Assembly: GCF_030295405.1 (NCBI RefSeq)
Contig: NZ_AP027080.1
Location: forward strand, 124,001 to 188,000
Length of the DNA stretch: 64,000 nucleotides
Origin: Mesoterricola silvestris
GTDB taxonomy: Bacteria; Acidobacteriota; Holophagae; Holophagales; Holophagaceae
Direction: 5' to 3'
Part shown: piece by piece, positions 55,360-64,000 of the stretch
Layout: the number at the start of each line of letters is the position of its first letter
Position numbering within the stretch: position 1 is the first letter of the stretch
The notes under the pieces: model-generated
Database searches by the model: none
What the model was told of the DNA's origin: nothing
The model's input: the letters and a program-made list of their open reading frames with translations, nothing else
Program-made: the position numbers and the translations under genes

Positions 55360-55386
55360 GCTCCCAGGGTACCACCTCGTCGTCCC

Positions 55387-55787
55387 TGTCTCAGACCTTC
55401 GCCCCGTTTCGTCATCGCCGGACAAGCCGGCGATGACGGCGGGGGAGGAAGGGACGACGGGGCTGTGCTACGCCCATTGGCTTCGTTGGGCGGTTGGGTA
55501 GGCGGAACGGGGTGGCTCTCCTGGGGGGCCCAGGCGGGTGGGCGGCGTCAAAGGGTTGATGGGTCCGCTTCGCGTTGAGCCGCACGGCGCCGGTGGGCGC
55601 CGACGCTGATTGGCTGATCAGCTTTGGCGCGATCCCGGTGGCCACGCCCTTGCACGCGAAGCGAGGCCCACGGGTGGGTCGGGGCCAATGGGTGACAACA
55701 CAGGCCCATAACCGAGGTGAGAGCCTTCCGTTGCCGCGGGCCCCGCCCGCGGCAACGACCCGGGGCGACCGTCTGGGACCCGTGCGA
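55387..55787 (+). mobile_element. Dispersed MITE-like element, copy A
   Basis: About 400 bp without ORFs of coding character, homologous over its length to the reverse complement of 40185-40677. Shared blocks include the 11-bp hairpin GTCATCGCCGG / CCGGCGATGAC (55411-55437), GGGGCTGTGCT, GGTGGGCGCCGACGCTGA, GGTGGGTCGGGGCCAATGGG, CAGGCCC, GAGCCTTCCGTTGC and a 13-bp hairpin (55729-55741/55745-55757). Ends are TGTCTCAGAC and CGTCTGGGACCCGTGCGA. It lies between yacG and dnaK, ending about 80 bp before the dnaK promoter. Confidence 0.8.
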
Positions 55788-55841
55788 ACAAATAGCCCGG
55801 CCCCACCCCTCGGCAACCCTGCTTGTGGAGGCATTAAAAAA

Positions 55842-55851
55842 TTTGAGTCAA
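55842..55851. promoter_or_regulatory. TTTGAGTCAA motif upstream of dnaK, possible HspR (HAIR) half-site
   Basis: TTGAGT equals the left arm core of the HAIR operator (CTTGAGT-N7-ACTCAAG) and lies 18 bp before the -35 box. The right arm is not conserved, so binding by the HspR encoded two genes downstream is only suggested. Confidence 0.3.
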
Positions 55852-55866
55852 TTTTGGAAGATCGTG

Positions 55867-55894
55867 TTGACACCTGGATTTCCATGCGTAGACT
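55867..55894 (+). promoter_or_regulatory. Sigma-70 promoter of dnaK
   Basis: TTGACA (55867-55872), 16 nt, TAGACT (55889-55894), preceded by an AT-rich A-tract (ATTAAAAAATTTGAG) that may act as an UP element. The dnaK ATG follows 51 bp later. Confidence 0.6.
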
Positions 55895-55945
55895 GGGGAG
55901 TGCGGAATGGTACCGGAACCGTCCGGGAACCCCCAGGAGGCAGGT

Positions 55946-57835
<1,890 letters not shown>

Positions 57836-57852
57836 CCAACCAGGGGATTTCC

Positions 57853-57878
57853 GGGGCCGGGGTCTCGACCCCGGCCCC
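57853..57878 (+). other. GC-rich hairpin between dnaK and dnaJ
   Basis: GGGGCCGGGGT (57853-57863) pairs with ACCCCGGCCCC (57868-57878), loop CTCG. There is no T tract, so it probably acts as an attenuator or RNA-end barrier that keeps dnaK transcripts more abundant than dnaJ. Confidence 0.5.
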
Positions 57879-57937
57879 GCGTCTATCCGGCAAAAAACAT
57901 GAGTCCGGGTGGCGCAAATCCAGGGTAAATTGCTGCC

Positions 57938-59020
57938 ATGGCCACTCCCGACTACTACAAGATTCTTGGCTTGACCAAGGGCGCCTCCGAGGAGGACATC
58001 AAGAAGGCCTACCGGAAGCTGGCGCGCAAGTACCACCCCGATCTCAACCCCGGCAACAAGGAATCGGAGGCCCGGTTCAAGGAACTGGCCGAGGCCAACG
58101 ACATCCTGTCGGACCCCGTGAAGCGGAAGAACTACGACACCTATGGGGATCCGGCGGGGCCGGGGGCGCACATGGGCGGCCAGGGCTTCTCCTTCGAGGA
58201 CTCGGGCTTCGGGAGTTCCTTCCAGGATCTCTTCCAGGGCTTCGGCAAGCGGCCTTCGGGCCGGCGCCGGCCGGGGCCCCGGGCCGGGGAGGACACCCAG
58301 CACACCGTGCGCATCGGGTTCAAGGACGCCTTCCACGGCACCCGCCTCGCCCTCAACCTCCACCGGTCCGAGACCTGCTCCGCCTGCCAGGGCTCCGGGG
58401 ACAAGGTGGGGGCCCCGGTGAGCACCTGCCCCTCCTGCAACGGCCGGGGCTACCAGGAGCAGGGCGGCGGCTTCTTCCGGTCCCGGGAGGAATGCCCGGC
58501 CTGCAACGGCACCGGCAAGAAGGCCCCCCCCTGCGAGACCTGCCGGGGCCAGGGCCGCCTCCCCCGCAACGAGACGGTGAACGTGAACATCCCCGCGGGG
58601 GTGGAGGACGGGACCCGGCTGCGGGTGGCCGGCAAGGGGGAAGCCGGCCGTCGCGGCGGGGGCGCCGGGGACCTCTACCTCCAGGTGCAGGTGGAGGCGG
58701 ACCCGCGCTTCGAGCGGCGGGGGGCCAACCTCTACCTGGACCTGCCCATCAGCTTCACCGAAAGCGCCCTGGGCTCCAAGGTGGAGATCCCCACCCCCGA
58801 GGGGCACAGCACCATCCGGATCCCCCCCGGCACCCAGGCCGGCACGAACCTGCGCCTCAAGGGCATGGGCATGCCCATTCCCGGTTCCAGCCAGCGGGGG
58901 GACCTCTTCGCCCGCATCCGGGTGGTGACGCCGAAGATCGAGGACGAGCGCTCCAAGGAACTCCTGCGGGAACTTGCGGAACTCAACGACGGATCCATCC
59001 GTGCGGACGCGTGGAGGTGA
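57938..59020 (+). CDS. dnaJ: Hsp40 co-chaperone DnaJ
   Basis: 360 aa. J domain with the HPD motif ([33 protein letters not shown]), a Gly/Phe-rich linker ([25 protein letters not shown]), four zinc-finger repeats ([32 protein letters not shown]) and C-terminal beta domains ([32 protein letters not shown]). It stimulates DnaK ATP hydrolysis. The start codon follows the dnaK stop by 102 bp. Some members of this architecture are called DnaJ1/CbpA; the full zinc region makes it a type-I DnaJ. Confidence 0.96.
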   Translation: MATPDYYKILGLTKGASEEDIKKAYRKLARKYHPDLNPGNKESEARFKELAEANDILSDPVKRKNYDTYGDPAGPGAHMGGQGFSFEDSGFGSSFQDLFQGFGKRPSGRRRPGPRAGEDTQHTVRIGFKDAFHGTRLALNLHRSETCSACQGSGDKVGAPVSTCPSCNGRGYQEQGGGFFRSREECPACNGTGKKAPPCETCRGQGRLPRNETVNVNIPAGVEDGTRLRVAGKGEAGRRGGGAGDLYLQVQVEADPRFERRGANLYLDLPISFTESALGSKVEIPTPEGHSTIRIPPGTQAGTNLRLKGMGMPIPGSSQRGDLFARIRVVTPKIEDERSKELLRELAELNDGSIRADAWR

Positions 59021-59021
59021 A

Positions 59022-59414
59022 ATGAGACGGGATCCGAAAAGCGGCTCGTACATGATCGGCGTGGTCGCAGCCCGGTACGAAATCCACCCCCAGACCCTGC
59101 GACTTTATGAAAGGGAAGGACTCCTCCTTCCCTCCCGCACCGAGGGCAAGACGCGGCTCTACAGCGAGGACGACCTGGAGCGCCTTGAATTCATCCTTAG
59201 TCTTACCAGGGATTTGGGTGTAAACCTGGCCGGCGTCGAGGTGGTCCTGAACCTCCGGGACCGCATGAAAAAAATGCAGGAGGAAATGCAAAACATTATC
59301 GAGAAAAATGAATCTAAAATGAAGTCAGCCGGACTTGAACCCGAAAGGGGTCTGGAAGGCATTTCTTCGACGGGCCTTGTCAAACTCACCCCCCAGGGCC
59401 TGCGCAAGAGGTAA
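59022..59414 (+). CDS. hspR: HspR-like MerR-family repressor
   Basis: 130 aa. MerR HTH near the N-terminus: YMIGVVAARYEIHPQTLRLYEREGLLLPSRTEGKTRLYSEDDLERLEFILSLTRDLGVNLAGVEVVLNLRDRM, followed by a coiled-coil (KKMQEEMQNIIEKNESKM). HspR binds HAIR operators with DnaK as co-repressor and controls the heat-shock operon. Only 1 bp separates the dnaJ stop from the ATG at 59022, which has GGAGGTGA; the dnaK-dnaJ-hspR order (without grpE) is typical of HspR-regulated species. Confidence 0.92.
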   Translation: MRRDPKSGSYMIGVVAARYEIHPQTLRLYEREGLLLPSRTEGKTRLYSEDDLERLEFILSLTRDLGVNLAGVEVVLNLRDRMKKMQEEMQNIIEKNESKMKSAGLEPERGLEGISSTGLVKLTPQGLRKR

Positions 59415-59458
59415 GCTGGCATCCCCTTTGTTATGCTGTTCCTTCTTCAAGGTGGAAT

Positions 59459-60322
59459 GTGCCCCAACGGCATCTGGAAGAGCGGTCGCTCGACAAGTAC
59501 TTCGACTCGATCAGGGATCTCCCCCTCCTGACCGCGGAGGAGGAGCGCATCAACGGGCGGTTGTGGCAGAACGACCGCAACCCCGAAGGCTTGAGGATGC
59601 TGGTGGAGGGCAACCTCCGCTTCGTCGTCAAGGAGGCCCGCAAGTTCCAGGGCATGGGCCTGGACCTGCTGGACCTCATCTCCGAGGGGAACCTGGGCCT
59701 CATCGAGGCCGCCAAGCGCTTCGACCCGGAGCGGGAGAACAAGTTCCTCACCTACGCGTCCTGGTGGGTGCGCCAGGCCATCTTCCACGCCCTGGCCGAG
59801 CACGGCAGCAAGATCCGCCTGCCCCAGAAGGTGGCCGGGCACCTGGTGCAGCTCAACCGCATCACCCACCGCCTGGGCCAGGACCTGGGCCGCACCCCCA
59901 CCGTGGCCGACATCGTGGCCCACAGCACCTTCTCCGCGGAGGAGGTGGAGCGCCTGCAGCTGCTGCAGCAGACCACCTCCACCGTGAGCACCGAGCAGGG
60001 CATGGGCGAATCCGACCTCACCCTGGGCGACAGCCTGGAGCAGAGCATCGAGCCCAGCGCCATGGAGACCCTGGACCAGGAGTCCTTCCAGGACCAGGTG
60101 CGGCTCAGCCTGGGCCTGCTCAACGAGAAGGAGCGGCGCATCATCGCCCTGCACTTCGGCCTGGACGGTTCCGATCCCATGACCCTGGAGCGCATCGGCC
60201 AGTCCTTCGAGCCCCCCATCAGCCGGGAGCGGGTGCGCCAGATCGAGGAGCGCGCCTTCATGAAGATCCGCGAGCGCCGGCGCGTGCTGCTGGGACAGTT
60301 CCTGAAGGGAGACCGTTCGTGA
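59459..60322 (+). CDS. RpoD-like (group 2/3) sigma-70 factor
   Basis: 287 aa. Region 1.2 is present in brief (LDKYFDSIRDLPLLTAEEE), region 2 is complete (LVEGNLRFVVKEARKFQGMGLDLLDLISEGNLGLIEAAKRFDPERENKFLTYASWWVRQAIFHAL), region 3 (HLVQLNRITHRLGQDLGRTPTVADI) and region 4 (LLNEKERRIIALHFGL...TLERIGQSFEPPISRERVRQIEERAFMKIRERRR). Region 1.1 is absent, so it is shorter than a housekeeping RpoD and probably alternative. GTG at 59459 was used. It lies 44 bp after hspR, so it may belong to the heat-shock region; it overlaps the next gene by four bases. Confidence 0.92.
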   Translation: MPQRHLEERSLDKYFDSIRDLPLLTAEEERINGRLWQNDRNPEGLRMLVEGNLRFVVKEARKFQGMGLDLLDLISEGNLGLIEAAKRFDPERENKFLTYASWWVRQAIFHALAEHGSKIRLPQKVAGHLVQLNRITHRLGQDLGRTPTVADIVAHSTFSAEEVERLQLLQQTTSTVSTEQGMGESDLTLGDSLEQSIEPSAMETLDQESFQDQVRLSLGLLNEKERRIIALHFGLDGSDPMTLERIGQSFEPPISRERVRQIEERAFMKIRERRRVLLGQFLKGDRS

Positions 60323-61227
60323 AGGGCGCCGAGGTCTGCCCCCTGTGCGAGGGGCGGCGGGTGATCCTGGATCCGGACCCCATGAAGCCCGCCAGGCCAT
60401 GCACCTGCGCGGCCCCCGCCGCGGCCCGGCGCGCCGTCCAGGGCATTCCGGCCCGGTACCGGGAGGCCTCCTTCGAATCCTTCTGGGACTGGTGGAAGAT
60501 CCAGCACCCCCGGGAAAAGCTCGCGGGGTCCCTGGCCCAGGTGAACCAGCTGCTGGAGAACGCCGAGATCCGCGACACCCTTTCCGAGGACCTGCGCAGC
60601 AAGCTCGATCTCATCGTCCACAAGTGCGGCCCCAAGGCCGGCCCCGACGGCGAGACGGCCTGGCGTGACCTCCGGCCCGCCCAGGAGCCCTGGGGCTACC
60701 GCTCGCTGTTCAACTGGGCCCGCTCCGACCGGGACCCCTCGGATTTCTGGTGGATCGATGGGCCTCCGGGCTCCGGGCGCAGCTCCCTGGCCGCCGCGGC
60801 CCTGCGGGCCTGCGGCGAGCGCACCTCCGGCGGGGGCCTGTTCGTGTCCGTGCGGGCCTTCACCCTGGAATTGCGGGACACCTACTACGATTCCCGCAGC
60901 TTCACCAACACCGACTTCATCAGCGAGCGGGACCGCATGGCCCCCCTGCTGGAGGCGCCCATCCTCGTGCTGGACGACTTCGACCGCATGGACGGCGATA
61001 TCCGCGTGGTGCGCGCCATGGCCCAGCTCCTGGACCACCGCTACGGGGAGCAGCTGCCCACCCTCCTCACGGCCAGCCGGTGGACCGAGAGCCTCCAGGC
61101 CGGGGACCGGGACACCTACCCCCTGCTGCGCCTGGACGACCCCAGCCTCTTCCGCCGCCTGGCCTCGGCCAAGCGGGTGGTGCTGCGCCCGACCCTGGAG
61201 CGGCTGACGGAAACCCTGAATGGGTAG
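60319..61227 (+). CDS. DnaC/IstB-like AAA+ ATPase
   Basis: 302 aa. An N-terminal zinc knuckle (CPLCEGRRVILD...ARPCTCAAP) is followed by an AAA+ core: Walker A GPPGSGRSS (near residue 150), Walker B ILVLDDFDRMD (near 215) and sensor-like LLTASRWTE. This plan is that of DnaC/DnaI helicase loaders and related proteins. GTG at 60319 overlaps the sigma-factor stop (GTGA) with GGGAGA upstream; it overlaps the exporter gene by eight bases. Helicase loading is a family inference; a helper for another process is possible because it does not sit with replication genes. Confidence 0.82.
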   Translation: MKGAEVCPLCEGRRVILDPDPMKPARPCTCAAPAAARRAVQGIPARYREASFESFWDWWKIQHPREKLAGSLAQVNQLLENAEIRDTLSEDLRSKLDLIVHKCGPKAGPDGETAWRDLRPAQEPWGYRSLFNWARSDRDPSDFWWIDGPPGSGRSSLAAAALRACGERTSGGGLFVSVRAFTLELRDTYYDSRSFTNTDFISERDRMAPLLEAPILVLDDFDRMDGDIRVVRAMAQLLDHRYGEQLPTLLTASRWTESLQAGDRDTYPLLRLDDPSLFRRLASAKRVVLRPTLERLTETLNG

Positions 61228-63787
61228 GAAGCTCCTCCGCGCGCTCCTGCTCCTCCACCTGCGCCGCCCGGCGGGGCTGTGGATCGGCCTGGCCCTGCTC
61301 ACCCTGGTCCTGGGCCTGGGGGCGCTGCGGGTGGAGCGCCGCCTCGATCTCATGAGCCTCCTGCCCACGGACAACCCCGTGGTGCGCGCCAGCATCGAGG
61401 CCGGGGTGGGCCAGCAGGAGCTGCTCTGGCTCGCGGCCGAAGGTTCCGCCGGGGACCTGGAGGCCCGGCAGGCCTGGGCCGAGCACCTGGTGGAGAACCT
61501 CCTCACGGACGGGGGCCTTCCCCTCAACGGCATGAGCGGCGAGGGCCGCATCTCCCCGCCCATCCCCGTGCCCGAGGCCCGGGGGGTCTCCCTGTGGCCG
61601 CCCCTCCTGGCCGCGGGCAGCTTCCTGGAAGGGGACGGGGCCGTGGGGCGCCTGGTCACGGAGCAGTTCTACGCCCTGGCCCCCATGCTCCTGGGGGACC
61701 GGCTGGAACCCCTCAAGGATCCCGCCGAACTGCAGAGGCGCTTCCGGGCCACGGCCCGGGCCCTGGCCTCCCCGGACCCGGCCAAGGCCAAGCTGGCCCA
61801 GCTGGACCCCCTTCAACTGAGCCAGTTCATCACGGAGCGGGACGAGACCCGCCTCCGGGTGACCCAGGGCGCCCGGGCCCTGCCCGTCAAGCTCCGCACC
61901 GGGTACCTGGAGACCCGGGACGGGCGCTTCGTGCTGGTGCCGCTGGTGCTGGACTTCCCCAGCGGGGACGCCCAGGCCACGGCGCGGGTGCTGCGCTGGC
62001 TGGGGGAGGGGGCCCGGGGCCCCCTCCCCGCGAAGGCCGGCTTCGCCCAGGTGCGCCAGGCCCTGGCCGAGGGCCCGGACCGGGCCTTCCCCCTGCGGGC
62101 CACCGGGGCCCACGCCATCGCCTACTGGGAATCCCACACCCTCACCCGGGAGATCCTCCTGAGCCTGCTGCTGAGCTTCGTGCTCATCGGGCTGGTGTAT
62201 TGGATCGGCTTCCGCACCCTGGCCGGGTACGGCTTCGTGGTGATCCCCCTCCTGCTGGGCATGCTCTGGGCCCTGGGGCTCACGGGGTGGGCCCTGGGCA
62301 GGCTCAACCTCATGGCCGCGGCCTTCGGCGCGGTGCTCCTGGGCATCGGGGACGACGTGGGCATCCTGCTCTTCAGCCGCTACCGGGACGAACGCCAGGC
62401 GGGGCGCACCAAGGCCCTGAGCCTGCGCGCCGCGCTCCTGGGCACCGGCCCCGGCGTCATCGCGGGGGGGCTGGCCACGGCCACCGCCTTCCTGGCCTGC
62501 GTGGCGGCGCCCTTCCCGGGCTTCCGGGACCTGGGGCTCACGGCCGGCCTGGGCCTCCTGGCGTGCATGGCCGCGAGCTTCCTGGTGCTGCCGGCCCTGC
62601 TCCTGGCCCTGGACCGGGGCCGGGGCACCTTCGCCCCCGTGGCCCGGGCCCAGGCCCGCCCCGCCCCCATGCGCCCCTGGAAGCCCGCGGCGGCCCTGGC
62701 CCTGGTGGCGCTGGGCGCCTGGGGCATCGGCTCCATGAAGTGGGAGGAGGATCTCCGCCGCTTCCGGCAGCAGGGCAACCCCGCCCTGGTCCTCCAGGAG
62801 GCCCTGGCCCACGCCCTGGGCGCCGGGCTCCAGCCCCTGGCGGTGCAGCTGCCCCTGGACGATCCGGCGCGGCTGCCCCAGCTGTGGAACGCCGTGGTGG
62901 CGCCCCTGCGCCGGGAGGGCCTGCCCATGCCCGAATGGAAGGTGCCCTCCCCCGAGCTCAAGCGGATCCTGGGTTCGGACACCTGGTACCGCCGGGCCCT
63001 GGACGAGGCCGCCGCCGCCGGGCTGGACCCGGTGGCCCTGGAGCGCAGCCTCACCGCCCTGCGCGCCAGCGTGGAGAACCCGGTGAACGTGCCCCGGAGC
63101 CTCCAGGCCCTCATGCCCCCGGTGACGGCCCCCGTGAAGCGGGCCCCCATGCGGCTCTTCGGATGGCACGCCGGGCCTCCGCCCCGGGAGGCCGCGCCGG
63201 CGGAGACCTTCACCCTCCCCCTGCGCCTTTCCGAAGGGGCCCAGGAGCGCATCGAAGGGGAGGTGGAGGCCGCCGGCGGACGCATGGTGGGCACCCGGCC
63301 CCTCTTCCGGGCCATCAAGGCGGTGGCCCGGGACGCCCTGCGCCAGGTGATCCTGCTGGCCCTGGGCGCCGTGCTGGCCGTGGTGGCCTTCTTCGGGCGG
63401 CGCCCGCGCTTCCTGGTCCTGGCCCTGGTGCCCCTGGCCGCGAGCCAGGTGGGGGCCCTGGGCATCCTGGGCTGGACGGGCGAACCGCTCACCTTCCTGT
63501 CCCTGGTGGCCATTCCCATCGCCCTGGGCGTCAGCGTGGACACCGCCATGAACCTCCTCCACCGGGCCCGCCTGGAGCCCCAGGCCGCCGCCCGCGTGGC
63601 CCGGGTCAACGCCGTGTGCGCCGGCACCACCCTGGCCGGCTTCGGGGGCCTGGCCTTCAGCGGCTACCGGGGCCTGCGCGGCCTGGGCCTGGCCTCCCTG
63701 GGGGGCGTGGCCCTGGCCCTCCTCGCCACCCAGTGGATCCTCCCCTGGATCCTGGAGCGGTGGCCCCTGCACCGGAGCGAACCGTGA
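61220..63787 (+). CDS. RND/MMPL-family exporter (HpnN-like)
   Basis: 855 aa. One N-terminal helix, a large periplasmic domain (about 50-300), a block of five or six helices (about 305-460: LLSFVLIGLVYWIGF, FVVIPLLLGMLWALGL, AAAFGAVLLGIGDDVGILLFSRYRDER), a second periplasmic domain and a second helix block (about 700-850) with the matching IPIALGVSVDTAMNLLHRARL. The paired G(I/V)xxDxxxxLxxRxR motifs are the proton-relay region of MMPL/HpnN proteins, which export lipids or hopanoids. ATG at 61220. Substrate unknown. Confidence 0.9.
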   Translation: MGRKLLRALLLLHLRRPAGLWIGLALLTLVLGLGALRVERRLDLMSLLPTDNPVVRASIEAGVGQQELLWLAAEGSAGDLEARQAWAEHLVENLLTDGGLPLNGMSGEGRISPPIPVPEARGVSLWPPLLAAGSFLEGDGAVGRLVTEQFYALAPMLLGDRLEPLKDPAELQRRFRATARALASPDPAKAKLAQLDPLQLSQFITERDETRLRVTQGARALPVKLRTGYLETRDGRFVLVPLVLDFPSGDAQATARVLRWLGEGARGPLPAKAGFAQVRQALAEGPDRAFPLRATGAHAIAYWESHTLTREILLSLLLSFVLIGLVYWIGFRTLAGYGFVVIPLLLGMLWALGLTGWALGRLNLMAAAFGAVLLGIGDDVGILLFSRYRDERQAGRTKALSLRAALLGTGPGVIAGGLATATAFLACVAAPFPGFRDLGLTAGLGLLACMAASFLVLPALLLALDRGRGTFAPVARAQARPAPMRPWKPAAALALVALGAWGIGSMKWEEDLRRFRQQGNPALVLQEALAHALGAGLQPLAVQLPLDDPARLPQLWNAVVAPLRREGLPMPEWKVPSPELKRILGSDTWYRRALDEAAAAGLDPVALERSLTALRASVENPVNVPRSLQALMPPVTAPVKRAPMRLFGWHAGPPPREAAPAETFTLPLRLSEGAQERIEGEVEAAGGRMVGTRPLFRAIKAVARDALRQVILLALGAVLAVVAFFGRRPRFLVLALVPLAASQVGALGILGWTGEPLTFLSLVAIPIALGVSVDTAMNLLHRARLEPQAAARVARVNAVCAGTTLAGFGGLAFSGYRGLRGLGLASLGGVALALLATQWILPWILERWPLHRSEP

Positions 63788-64000
63788 CCGATCTCAAGGC
63801 CCTCGTGGAGGCCCGCCTGGCCCAGGGACCCCTGCCCGCCGCGGAGGCCATGGCCCTGGCGCTGTACCATCCGGAATTCGGGTACTACCGGCGCGCCCAG
63901 GGCCCCTGGGGCTTCGAGGGCGCCGACTACTACACGGCCCTGGATCTGGGCCCCCTGCTGGGGGAGGCCCTGGCCGTGCGGCTGGAGCGGGCCTGGGAGC
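63784..64000 (+). CDS. MidA/NDUFAF7-family SAM-dependent methyltransferase (5' part, cut by window edge)
   Basis: GTG at 63784 overlaps the exporter stop (GTGA). 72 codons are visible: VTDLKALVEARLAQG...AMALALYHPEFGYYRRA...GADYYTALDLGPLLGEALAVRLERAWE. The ALYHPEFGYY and DYYTALDLGPLLGEAL blocks belong to the N-terminus of class I methyltransferases of the MidA/NDUFAF7 family, which methylate protein arginine in mitochondria; bacterial targets are poorly known. Continues past the window. Confidence 0.85.
   Translation, partial: MTDLKALVEARLAQGPLPAAEAMALALYHPEFGYYRRAQGPWGFEGADYYTALDLGPLLGEALAVRLERAWE

Overview
The window is about 64 kb of GC-rich, gene-dense bacterial DNA, Gram-negative in character: OmpW-type and other beta-barrel proteins, two SurA/PpiC chaperones, a lipoprotein signal and a hopanoid-type RND/MMPL protein. 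Tungsten aldehyde oxidoreductase, HspR control of dnaK, paired DUF1501/DUF1800 proteins and very high GC fit Acidobacteriota, perhaps Holophagae (Geothrix/Holophaga-like). This placement is inferred from gene content; no rRNA or tRNA gene was seen. Both edges cut genes: an ECF sigma factor on the left and a MidA-type methyltransferase on the right.

Layout. 1-5 kb: ECF sigma factor, family-4 uracil-DNA glycosylase, a LapA-LapB-like fusion, OmpW, PilZ, rplI and an HU-type protein. 5.4-14.6 kb: a tungsten/molybdenum island on the minus strand, with tungstate importer tupA-(pruA)-tupB-tupC, a four-cluster ferredoxin, tungsten aldehyde oxidoreductase, a MoaD/ThiS-like protein and a short ModE-type regulator; moeA faces the other way. 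15-16.7 kb: a 1.5-kb IS5-family element carrying a GxxExxY gene, inserted beside a MITE-like element. Together they split what looks like an ancestral moeA - membrane protein - mscS operon. 17.7-26.5 kb: Bax-inhibitor protein, a SurA/PpiC - S4 - HD-nuclease operon, and the xseB-ispA-dxs isoprenoid operon. 26.6-28.9 kb: a sigma-54 activator, then a secreted Lys/Ala/Glu repeat protein behind a likely sigma-54 promoter.

28.9-40.2 kb is the most unusual region. It holds a divergent RiPP cluster: two NHLP-leader precursors, a LanM synthetase whose LanC domain lacks the zinc ligands, a 349-aa protein of unknown function, and a three-gene NHLM-type export system (HlyD-like, C39-peptidase ABC, second ABC). 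40.7-52.1 kb, minus strand: MocR-ilvE, an M16 peptidase, two ABC-2 exporter pairs, a beta-barrel protein, DUF1501 and DUF1800. 52.9-55.4 kb: an AbrB-VapC toxin-antitoxin pair, rplS, trmD, a possible 21-aa peptide and yacG. 55.9-64 kb: dnaK-dnaJ-hspR, an RpoD-like sigma factor, a DnaC-like ATPase, an MMPL exporter and the start of a methyltransferase gene.

Intergenic DNA is rich in structure. A 400-490-bp dispersed element with inverted ends occurs twice (40.2 and 55.4 kb) with a possible solo end at 3.6 kb. A 50-bp inverted repeat lies at 22.4 kb, and its arms resemble the flanks of the GxxExxY gene.
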